Assembly: GCA_020746105.1 (NCBI GenBank)
Contig: CM036622.1
Span: 42,013,477 to 42,077,476, forward strand
Length of the DNA: 64,000 nucleotides
Reading direction: 5' to 3'
Source of the DNA: Trogon surrucura
Taxonomy: Eukaryota > Chordata > Aves > Trogoniformes > Trogonidae
The notes beneath the pieces were generated by a model that worked only from the letters and a program-made list of their open reading frames with translations, did no database searches and was not told the origin of the DNA. A program made the position numbers and the translations under genes. This document shows positions 1 through 10,100 of this stretch, piece after piece. Position 1 is the first letter of the stretch. Every line of letters begins with the position of its first letter.

Positions 1-799
1 AGGGTTACAGTGCCTTTGGCCAGAGGAGGTGAGTGTTACAGGTGGGGGCTCTCGCAAACAGCTTTCCATCTGTCTTTAATTTCACTTCCCGCCCACCCTT
101 TCCAGGAGACGGCACCCAAACTGTCCAACGTGAAGGCCACGGCGTGTGAGAGGATATGGTTAAGTTGTCTTGCCAAGACTAGCCCCGTAGGCCAACATTG
201 AGATGAAGTGGAGAAACCAAAGACAGTTTGATAGTGCTGAAAAATGCAGCAGAAACTGTTCAGGCCCAGTGGGACCACGTTAGCCCAGCACAATGCTAAG
301 CTAGCAATGCCGACTCTGCAGCTGCTTAGTGGTGCTTGCTGGTGTTTCGTGTCTGCATTCTCTGGTCTTTTGGCTGCATAAAGTGCAGGGAGAGAACATT
401 ACCACCCATTTACAAAATACGGCGTAGGCTCTCATTCAGAAATGAGAATGAGCAGAGACTGGAAGGTAATCACTTCGTTATATTAACTGTTGCCTTCTCC
501 TTTCTTTAAAAGTCTAAGCTGATTGCAGTTTGCAGCTGGAATTCATAATGTGCCTAACCACTCTACAGCTCTAGTGCTGCAGAAAGTAGAACACAGTAGC
601 TTTGGTTGCTGGTCTTCTGTGACCCTCCCCTGATCCTTTCTATGACATGATGAGACTGAACCATGTTCCATGGCACAGAGTGATCCAACCTGGTCTCTTT
701 GCAGCCCTACTGTGAGGGTGGAAAGGTGTGAGAAGCTGTATACTTGAGTACATTTCCTTCTCTAAAAGTACTTGCTTGGTGCCTGGAGAGGAGAGTTTG
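1..799. other. GPR158 upstream intron, unique sequence
   Basis: I see no gene or recognisable repeat here. A donor-like GAG|GTGAGT lies at 26-34, but the reading frames before it do not match GPR158. Confidence 0.6.
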
Positions 800-1604
800 C
801 CATCTGGAAGAACCTTGACAGGCTTGAGAGCTGGGCCTTTGCAAACCTCATGAAGTTCAACAGAGCCAAGTGCAAGGCCTTGTATCTGGGTTGGAGCAAT
901 CCCAAGCACAAGTACAAGCTGGGCGATTAGTGGATTGAGAGCAGCCCTGCAGAAAAAGGGTGTTAGTGGATGAAAAACTGAATATAAGCCAGCAATGTGC
1001 GCTCTCAGCCCAGAAGGCCAGTCGCATCCCGGGCTGCATCAAAAGAAGCGTGGCCTGTAGGTCAAAGGAGGTGATTATCTACCTCTACGCTGCTCTCATG
1101 AGACCCTACCTGCAGTACTACGTTCGGCTCTGGGGCCCTCAGTGTAAGAAGGACATGGACCTGCTTGAGCAGGTCCAGAGGAGGGCCATGAAGATGATCA
1201 GGGGATTGGAACACCTCCCCTGTGGGCATGGGCTGAGAAAGTTGTTGTTCAGCCTGCAGAAGAGAAGGCTCCGGAGAGACCTTATAGGGGCTTTCCAGTA
1301 CTTAAAGGGGGAAAGCTGAGGAGAGACTCTTTTTCAGGGGATGTAGTGATAGGATGAGGGGTAATGGTTTCAAACTGAGAGTGGATTTAGATTTGATACT
1401 AGGAAGAAATTCTTTACTATGGGGGTGATGAGACACTGGAACAGGTTGTCCAGAGTAGTTGTGGATACCTCATCCTTAATTTCACTTCAAGGCCAGGTTG
1501 AATGGAGCAACCTGGTCTAGTGGAAGGTGTCCCTGGCCATGGCTGGGGGAGTTGGAACTAGATGATCTTTAAGGTCCCTTCCAACTCAAACCATTCTATG
1601 ATTC
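800..1604 (+). mobile_element. CR1 LINE, 5'-truncated and decayed
   Basis: The sequence follows the last third of CR1 ORF2 and the 3' UTR. An open frame at 960-1319 keeps the order [46 protein letters not shown], with stops before and after it. The tail ends ggtcccttccaactcaaa then ccattctatgattcat, the CR1 3' signature with one degenerate octamer. The catalytic core of the reverse transcriptase is absent, so the copy is dead. Divergence looks higher than in the 41 kb copy, which suggests an older subfamily. Confidence 0.9.
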
Positions 1605-4600
1605 ATTGCTCCAGGAGTCTAGGAGGCCAGTGGGGTGGATCACTCCTCTATTTGGAAGAAAGATATGCAGGTAGTCAGCTACTAGGAACATACAGGTTAA
1701 AAAAAAAAAAAAAAGTCCTCCTGGGTAACTGAGTCAGTCTCCTGCTATCACAAGCCCACTTAATGCCATCAACTGATCAATCTCCCTCTTGACTCTCCAG
1801 TCTGCTGATATGCCAAGCTTAATGGTTGGATAGCTGCTTCTGATTTCTGATCTAAATTTACTCAGTCAGTTCTCATCCATTTATTCCTGTTCCAGAACTG
1901 CCTTCTATCTGAAGTAGCACTCTTTGCTGATATTTTGCTCTGACCTATTTATAGGCAGTAGTCCCTTCTCCCTTTGTTTACTAGACAATATAAACCAGCT
2001 TTCTTTAGTCTCCTGTTAAAAGCTCTCTGTTGCCATGGTCTCTCTTCTCAAGTCTTGTTCCAGCATTTCTTGAATGTGGTTAGTCAGATTCATGTGCAGT
2101 GTTTCAGCCTTGTGCAATGACATCAATTATCCCCAAACTCTGATGAATGAATTGCTGCTTTTGCAGTTCAAAATGTTCTCTTGCGTGCTGTTCTCATTTT
2201 CTTTAATGTTGCCTTGTAATATGTCAATGCTTTGGGAACTGGTCACCACTCTTGTACTGTTTTTCGTCTAGGAGGTCAGAATATCTTCAGGATGCAGGGA
2301 TGTTTTTTTCCCTCCCACACCATGTTTTGGTAAGGCAGGGTAGTGTTTTTTTTTCACCAAATCAAGGCAGTATTAGCAGTCTTTTTTTAAGGACTATTGG
2401 GAGAATGCAATGAAGTAATGGCTGTTTTGGCAGAAAGGTACACAGTCAGCAAACTGGGTAAGATTTTATTGAGGTTTGTTTCTTTTTTTAATCTTGAACA
2501 ACAATATGTTCTGAAGCATTTGGAGATAACTTCATTCTGAAGATTGGCTGAATTGGGTGTTATATCTTTATTTTTTCCTGTCTTACTAACATTTGCTACT
2601 TCTCTCTTAATTATTGGAAATGTATGCCTTGGTGCAAAGATTAAGCTTTATCACATAGCAAAATTTAGCTGTTTCTTCCCTAATAGCAGTGTAATATAGT
2701 GATTTCCAATCTGTTATTAACAATGACCTGGACCACCTTAGTGTTAGCCCATAATGGGGCTCTTAGGTAAGGAAACATTAGTGAATGCAAATGAAACCAG
2801 GGAGGTAGAAGTATATATGATGAATAAGTAACTTCTTGGGGAATATATGTGACTTCATCTTCTGCTAAATATTTCACAGCTATTAAATTGTTTGGTAAAG
2901 CAACCACAGATGTAGATGTCAAAAAAGAGAGATTGTAAAAAATTAGTAACTTTTCAATGTGGTTTAATTCCTTCCTTTAGCCACCTTTTTTAGTTTTGCC
3001 TGTAATCTCTCTTTAGTCTAAGTAGTGAACTAAGAAAGAAAATTGGTTTTAATGTTCATGGAGGCTTTCTAATTTTTTTGTGGCATGATATATTAGTTGT
3101 ATAATCCTGAAAATATTTTTAAGTGGTGCAGCTGACATTTTTTTCCTATAACACGCCCTGGCCCATATAACATGATTGAAGGTGTGGGTGGATTTAGAAC
3201 AGGTTTTAAAACCAAAAAGGAGTAATTTATTTCCTAGAACTTCTGAAAGTCTTGGATTTATAGTCCTGAAAAGAGATGAGAACAAAGAAATGTCTTCCTA
3301 TGATTTACTGCCTGCTTATAGAAATTCTCAGTATGTTTTAAGTACTTGCTAGACAATCAATATGTGTCTGCCTTTTTCATACAAAGTCATGGGTGAGGAG
3401 AAACTTGGATGGTCATGAAGCAATAGAAACAATAAACAGGGATTTCTTCTTTAGAAACGTGATTCAGCTTTCTTCACTATTGGAGAAGCAGAAGTAGGAA
3501 AAGTTTGAGGAAAAGTTAAACATGGCCAGGAGAGGATCGAAACACATACTGCATTTATGTCCACAAATACATAGCATGGGCTAAGTTGCCATGAAAGGAA
3601 CTAGTTTTTTCAGTCAAACTGCTGTTTTTGCTCCTCTGTTCTCTACCTGCAACCCCTTGGGCAAGGCTTCCAGCACAGCAGGTTATCAAAGCTCTTTTGA
3701 AGGGAATGGACATGTGAAAGTCCTTACTGATATTCGGCTCCAGGACTGTCGGCTCCTATTCTGCCGTTTGTGAACCGGGGCTGAGATAAATGTTCCTAAA
3801 GGTAAAAGCACTGTTGTGTTAGCTCAGGTGAAAGACTTAGCTAGCCCTCTCCAAAACCAGCTTCTGGCACATCCTTAGAGAGAAGTGTAAGAGCTGTGGA
3901 AGTGCCAGTTCTTCTATCTTGGTTACATCTCGTTTACATGAAAGTGATTAAAAAAATGTGATTGTTGTACAGACTACCTGAATGAGTGTGGATAGTAAGT
4001 GTGGATTAAACTGACCTCCATGATTCTAATTTACTTTTTAAACCATTTTTGTCTTCTACAATGTGGTTTAGCATTGGATACCATAGTATAGTTATGAACT
4101 TTGGAGTAAAAAAAAATAAATTCTTTTGTGGTTTTAAACTTGCTCTGTGAATCTAAATTCATTGGAAGATCCCAGATTCATGTGATAAAAAAACACTTGG
4201 GAAAGTGTTCGTTCATCTTCTCTGTTGTCAGTCAGATTTCCTTGTGGGTTATTTGTCACCTGCAAACTTTGTAACTGGTCATCCATTTGTGGTCACCTGT
4301 GAGCATGCTGAATGAAGAAGGGGTAGCTGTGGTGCCCAGCTTGTTAACCTCCCTGCCTGTGAAAGTTGACTTTGCTGCACTGGTACTCTCAAGAGTGGCT
4401 CGAAGGTTGGAGCCTTCCAGCCTCTCAGTTGTGCAGTGGTGAATATAATTTGTTTTCTCTAAAGGCTCTGAGCAGTTTTTATGTCTTGGTGGTCTGCTGG
4501 CCTTACAGATTCTATGTCAGGCTTCTTTTTGCTGAGGTACTTGGATTTTTATTTTTATTTTTTAAGAAGTAGAGCCTATGCTTTTAACATACTGCTTCTA

Positions 4601-7220
4601 AAATTGTCTTCTGGTTGTGTCTTACATTCTTGTTTTGTATGTTCCATTTCCAGGTTTGTGCCTCTCCATTTTCCCTTTTTTTTTTAATGTTGGCTTCCAC
4701 TTTTGAGTTTTCAAATTCCCTTTAAATAAATCTCCAGTGTCAGAAGATTAAATACAGTTAGACTGAGGCCATCTCTCTTGTGTAGCATCCTTTTAATTCA
4801 AAATCTTTTCTGGTTCCTAACCTCTTTTTTGGTATCATTTTCTATACTGTTCCTTGAGGCTCTTTCTACCTGTTTCTTTGACCCAATGGATGGCAATGGA
4901 AACATAGAAAGAAAAAAAATCCAGTTTCTTACTAAATAGCTTGAATTTTGCTGCAAGACCTTCTTTTTTCATAGAGAGACTCTAGTATAAGTGGTACCCC
5001 ACCATCACTGACACCTTCTGTTTCTACACAAGGTGATGCTTTGTGACAGAGTTAAGATGCTAGCACTGACTTGAACATCCTCAAGCAAAAAAAGAAGAGA
5101 TATCACCACCCCTCAAAGTATCTAGGAAGCTCTCTGACTAAACTGCAGAGAAATCCCCAGAGAGGTAGCACTGCATGCCATAAATCTGAAGGCAGATTTA
5201 AATCTGGAGTGATTCTTCAGACAACAGAGGGTTTAGCTTTTAAGTATTCTACCCTTGCATTACTGTTCCAAATGGCCTGGGGGATTTTCTTTGCAGGCAG
5301 ATCCTAATTCATGTGCCCACACTGCTCTACCTTGCTCTTCAGTTAAGTTTATTTTTGGTGAAAGCTGGTTCTCCTGTGAAAATGTGTGCTGAAAAGCAGC
5401 AACCATGCTATGGCTGAGGAATTAGGTAAGTCTGTCTCTGTCCTACTAGTAAGAAATCAGTGGTAACTGCGTGACCAGATGGAAATCATGTTGTATGTGA
5501 TGTCCCAGTAGCCTTTTGTGAATCTTGCTGGATATACAGAGGTAATAGTTTTAAAAATGTCTGCGTGATACAGAATTCTATATCTTAACTTTCAAAAGCA
5601 GTTTGAACTGCGGAAGCTGCTGGTTGCCAGTAAGACTTGCAGTTGAAACTCACTTGTGAATTTGACACCAGGATTATTTTTGGATGCTCTGTTGATGGTA
5701 CATTGAAGGAACATCAGGTGTCAGGTAGTATGCACCATTTGAAAACTAACACTCTTTAAAGTGTCGGCCTCCAAAATGAGAATGATCAGGAAAAGTATCT
5801 GCCCTGAAAACATTGGCTGTACTGATTACAGTGTGCGTTTATCTAGAGGTATGGGCATCTGCAGATTTGGGATGGCTGTAGAGAATTTGTTTTTCATACC
5901 TCCTTGCTTTGTCGTAAGGAGGGCTTATGAAGGACAGCATGTAGGGGTGAATGAATATGGCAGCAAGAGTCTAGGCAGGCGTTTAGATTTGGGGGGTTGA
6001 TGTCTGCTTTGTTATACCTTAATTATGGTTGCTTGCAATGCATACAGGTATAAAAACAGGTGTACACACATAGAAGACAAACTCTGAATGCCTGTTTAGC
6101 TGAGTTGTGTTGAACTCTGTGCCAAAACAGTTTGAAGATCCAGGGGATAAAGATATTGTTTATCACAATTTAAATGTTGGCAGGCTATTGCTGTGTGCAG
6201 TTTTGGCTTAAGCTCTCGGGAGAAAGAGAACATGCTCCTTCTGCTTTTTTGTGATGTAACAGTACAGGCAAAAAAAGTCTTCTATAGATAGAGGTTTTAC
6301 ACATGTTACAACGAAATATAACTACTGAAACTATCAAGATAGCTAGTAGGTTGGGAAAATAAGCTTAAATCAATTTCTGGCACAGATTTCAAGGTAAACA
6401 GCATGCCAACAAACTGTGGTACTGGAAATTAAGACAGACACAAAAGCCTCTTAAATCAAACCTCTGACCTGACAGCAAATCCTTAATGACATCATTCTTC
6501 AATGATTATCTGTTATGTACAATTCAACTAATTCTTTCTTAACTGCGTGTTAAGCATGAAAGTGAAATCCCAAAGTATCTTTTTTTTTGTGTGTGTAGGG
6601 ACTGTAAAACTGTGGCAGAAAGCAAATATTTATTGTTATAAGGAGATTAACAAAATATGCTTACTTGCCAGATGGTCCACAATTACTAGTGATATTGTTA
6701 TTAACTTATCACTGTGGCTAGGGTTCAGGCGGGCAGCACTGTCAGAGTGGATGAATGTTACTCTGACAAGCTATGTCTACTCCTATACCATTGATATTTT
6801 TCTTGATTACTTCTATCAGGACACCAGACCTGAAATTATTCCATTAGTTCAATAAATATAACACTTAGAGCTAGTTTGTCCATGTACATTCCAGGAGGAT
6901 GAGTTCTTCTATATGTCCCATTTTCCAAAAGCTGAATCAAAAATGACTGAAAATGTGGGTGGCTAAACAGGCTGTGCCAGCTACTGTATTAATCATGATC
7001 CATTTCATAAATGTATCGTCATCTACATATTGGTGTACTGTTTGTGTAATAATGGTGGGATACAAGTCTGAGATGGTGTTTCTAAAATGGCAAAGCATCC
7101 CAGACAGATGTGGTACAAGTCCTGTAGCACCATGATGCTTTCTGTAAATGCCACATGTATGCTTAAAGAAACTTTTCTTTTGAAAGCATTATGTCCTCAA
7201 GTAGTTGCAGACCCTGTTAC
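1605..7220. other. Intron, no gene seen
   Basis: This is AT-rich unique sequence. It holds a 16-base poly(A) run at 1699-1714 and several shorter T runs. The open frames of 60-102 codons have no recognisable similarity and are of chance length. Confidence 0.6.
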
Positions 7221-7372
7221 TGCCCGTGGTGGTTTAAGCCGAGTGACCGGCTGGGAGAGGCAAAGAACCACGTGGTCGCTCTCTCACTCGCTCACCCCTG
7301 CCGGGAGTGAGGGGAAGGGCCCGGAGAGAGCAGGAGGCGGAGGCTCGTAGGGTTGAAATAAAAACAGTTTGT

Positions 7373-7378
7373 TTTAAT
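7373..7378 (-). promoter_or_regulatory. LTR polyadenylation signal (ATTAAA, - strand)
   Basis: On the - strand ATTAAA precedes a T-rich stretch and the ttatttcaaccc block, which matches the usual position of the poly(A) signal in avian ERVL LTRs. Confidence 0.5.
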
Positions 7379-7541
7379 GGTGAACATTAATGGTAACGAT
7401 AACAGTGAAGTAACAGTAACGTTTAACCAGATATAACGCGAGTAACATGTAACGCGGATCTCACCACCCGGAACCCAGCGACGCACCACCCTGACCCAGC
7501 ACCGGGAAGAGAGAGAGCCCCGCACTGCGACCAGCCCCCCT

Positions 7542-7548
7542 CTATATA
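7542..7548 (-). promoter_or_regulatory. LTR TATA box (- strand)
   Basis: TATATAG on the - strand lies after the conserved aaagggatattcgatacc segment, where ERVL LTRs carry their promoter. Its direction is antisense to GPR158. Confidence 0.5.
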
Positions 7549-7671
7549 CCCCGAGCGTGAGGTCAGGATGGTATCGAATATCCCTTTGACTAGCCACTAG
7601 TTTGGTTCAGCTACTTTTCCCGACTAGCCCTTTTACTGAGAATTACCCCTATCCTAGCTGAACCCAGTACA

Positions 7672-8107
7672 CTACCTTAGCAGAACTGTGATGTTACCAT
7701 GAAGCATGAATATATATTGCAGAGGTCTAGTGAAAAAAGAGTAATGTGCACTACGGGGGAAGAAATTGAAAGCTTAAGGTAGATTATAACTGTCAGGAGA
7801 GATTGTTTTCATGTGCCTGCATCTGGACCATGTTTTTCTTTCTCTAGATTGTCACCCCAGAAATTCCTAAAGCTCTGAGAAAAGGAAAAAAGGAGAACAG
7901 CTCAATTATATCAGAAATTCAGGTTGTGCTATGGAAGAGCCGTGGAAAGGAGAAGAATATGAGTAGAAGACTGAGTTTTGTGAAAGGCAAATGTTCTTGT
8001 ACAAAAAGCCTTAACATAAGAGAAGCAAAGGGAAAACATTTTCAGTTTCAAATAGAATGATTTTGTAATGTTTCTGGAAGAAGTATTCTGAAAATATTTT
8101 GACATTA
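7672..8107. other. Intron, no feature recognised
   Basis: Unique AT-rich sequence lies between the solo LTR and the composite CR1. The outer CR1 may begin somewhat before 8108. Confidence 0.5.
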
Positions 8108-8236
8108 GATAATGTTCAGACCTGCATGGCTTTACAGAGAGTCCTGACAAAACTTAAGAATAAAATGAAAGTGCAGAAGAGGTGGAAGCAAGGTCAGGTA
8201 ACCTGGGAGAAATACGGAGACACAGTCTGAGCATGG
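8108..8236 (+). mobile_element. Outer CR1 LINE, 5' part (split by a nested CR1)
   Basis: Translation gives RPAWLYRE, then after a frameshift KLKNKMKVQKRWKQGQVTWE and KYGDTV followed by a stop. This is the CR1 ORF2 region between the endonuclease and reverse-transcriptase domains. The same domain resumes at 8844 with WVREIKAHVGLNLVTDVNGN, the next segment of the family. The two pieces are one element interrupted by the insertion at 8237-8836. Confidence 0.75.
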
Positions 8237-8836
8237 CCATGAACATAAGCATCTTGTATCAGAAACAGTGTGACCAGCAGGACTAGGGCAGTGATTGTCC
8301 CTCTGCACTTGGCGCTGGCGAGGCTGCACCTTGAATCCTGTGTTCAGTTTTGGGCCTCTCACTACAAGAAAGACACTGAGGTGCTGGAGGGTGTCCAAAG
8401 AAGGGTAACAAAGCTGGTGAAGGCTCTAGAACACAAGTGTTATGAGGAGCAGCCTGGAGAAAAGGAGGCTGAGGGGAGACCTTATTGCTCTCTACAACTA
8501 ACTGAAAGGAGGTTGTAGTGAGGTGGGAGTTGTCTGTTCTCCCAAGAAACAAGTGATAGGACGAGAGAAAATGGCCTCAAGTTGCAGCAGGACACTTTAG
8601 ATTGGACTTCAGGATTTATTTTTTTTTTTTTCACCTAAGGGGTTGTCAAGCGTTGGTGAAACAGGCAGCCCAGGGAAGTGACTGAATCTCCATCCCTGGA
8701 AGTATTTAAACTATGTGCAGATGTGGTGCTTAGGGACATAGTTTAGTGGTGGACTTGGCATTGTTAAGTTAATTGATTAGGTTGGACTTGATGACCCTAA
8801 AGCTCTTTTTCAAGCTAAAAGTTTCTATATTTCTGT
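8237..8836 (+). mobile_element. Inner CR1 LINE, inserted into another CR1
   Basis: This is a 600-base 5'-truncated CR1 running from the end of ORF2 ([20 protein letters not shown] in translation) through the 3' UTR to a degenerate tail (ttctatatttctgtg). The six bases gcatgg occur directly before it (8231-8236) and after it (8837-8842), as a short target duplication would. A T run at about 8618-8631 lies inside it. Stops and frameshifts show it is inactive. Confidence 0.8.
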
Positions 8837-10100
8837 GCATGGGTGGGTTAGAGAAATCAAAGCCCATGTAGGGCTGAATCTGGTGACAGACGTGAACGGC
8901 AACAAGAGGCAAGCACACTGGGAGCAAAACTGGGATGAGGGGGAATGTGGACCTGCTGCTGAATGGGGCAGTGGACTTGAGGCCAAAGTACTCGGTGTCC
9001 TCAAAGAACTATGTGCTGATCAGCCTCATTTCAATCCTTAGGAAGGTGATAGAGCAAATCTTTCTGAAACCCACTTCTGGTACACAAGAACAATATGTGA
9101 TCAGGTGTAGTCAGCGTGGATTTGTGGAGTGGAAGTACTGTTTAACCAACTCAGTAGCTTTTTGTATATAGATAGATGACTGGAGTCCCACTAGGGGCCA
9201 GTCACTATTGATCTTCCCCAGGGGTTGATACTGGAGCAAATTCTGTTTATCATTTGGTAGTCTGGTCAGTAGGGTAGCATGTGCTCTTAGCAAGTTTGCA
9301 GATTATAGAAACTGGAAGGAGTGTCTGAGAGACCACATGGTTGTGTTGCCATTCTGGGGGCTAAAACATCCTGGAGAAAGGAGCAAACAAGAATCTTGTG
9401 AAGATCGGCAAAGGAAAATGCCACCTGTGGAGGAATAACCCTATGGGACAGTACGGGCTGGTGGCTTAATGACCGCAAAGCAACTTTAGAGAAGAGGCCT
9501 GGGATGTCCTGGTGGACACCAATTTGATGTGAATCACCAATGTGTGCTTGTGGCAAAGACAACCCACAACCTCCTGGGCTGTGGGGGGAAGAGCATTGCC
9601 AGTGGGTTGAGGGAGGTGCTCCCTCCTCTTTACCCAGCCTGTTGGGGCCTCATCAGGAGTGCTGTGTCCATTTTTGGGTTCCTCAGTACAGGAAACATGG
9701 TTGTACTTGAGTGACCCTGGTGAAGGATCATAAAGATGATTAAAAATCTGAGCATCTAACAGGAGGGCTGAGTGAGCTGGGACTGTTCAGCTTGGATAAA
9801 AGTTTCTGGAAGAATCTTACATGTGTGCTTAAATACCTGATGGAAAAGTGTGAAGGAGACAGAGCCAGACTTTTCTTAGGGGTGGTCATTGAAAGGACAG
9901 AAAGTACGTGAGAGATAAACTGAAATCAGAAGATGGTTTTTGACACTGTGAAGGTGGCCAGACACTAGATCAGGTTTCCTAGAGTTTCAGTTTCCATTAT
10001 TGGAGGTATTAAAAAGCCAGTTGAACTGAGCCTGATTTGAGTGGGTAGATACACTGAATGATCACAAGCGGTTTCTTCCAATGACAATGGCTGTATGATT
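8837..10100 (+). mobile_element. Outer CR1 LINE, 3' part
   Basis: This continues the element broken at 8236. After WVREIKAHVGLNLVTDVNGN come segments like AISLISILRKVIEQ (start of the reverse transcriptase), then KFADY-like remains near 9290, the NHQCVLVAKTTHNLLGC block near 9530 and a 3' UTR ending ttcttccaatgacaatgg then ctgtatgatttt. All reading frames are broken. At about 1.4 kb without the insert, it is one of the longer CR1 remains here and one of the most decayed. Confidence 0.8.

Larger units (their letters stand above)
7221..7671 (-). mobile_element. Solo LTR of an avian ERVL-type endogenous retrovirus
   Basis: Read on the - strand this has the layout of avian ERVL LTRs. It starts near 7671 with tgtactgggttcagctagga, then has a segment with aaagggatattcgatacc, a TATA box at 7548-7542, an ATTAAA polyadenylation signal at 7378-7373, and an end running through gagtgagcgag and ccggtcactcggcttaaacc to about 7221. 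No internal retroviral sequence flanks it, so it is a solo LTR left by recombination. It is GC- and CpG-rich compared with the intron, which suggests a fairly young insertion. The edges are uncertain by a few bases, and I could not see a clear 5-bp target duplication. Confidence 0.8.

Noticed and set aside
1..34. Possible exon end with donor GAG|GTGAGT at the window start
   Set aside because: The sequence before it does not encode the GPR158 residues expected before this exon (ending LVPEF), and only 28 bases are visible.
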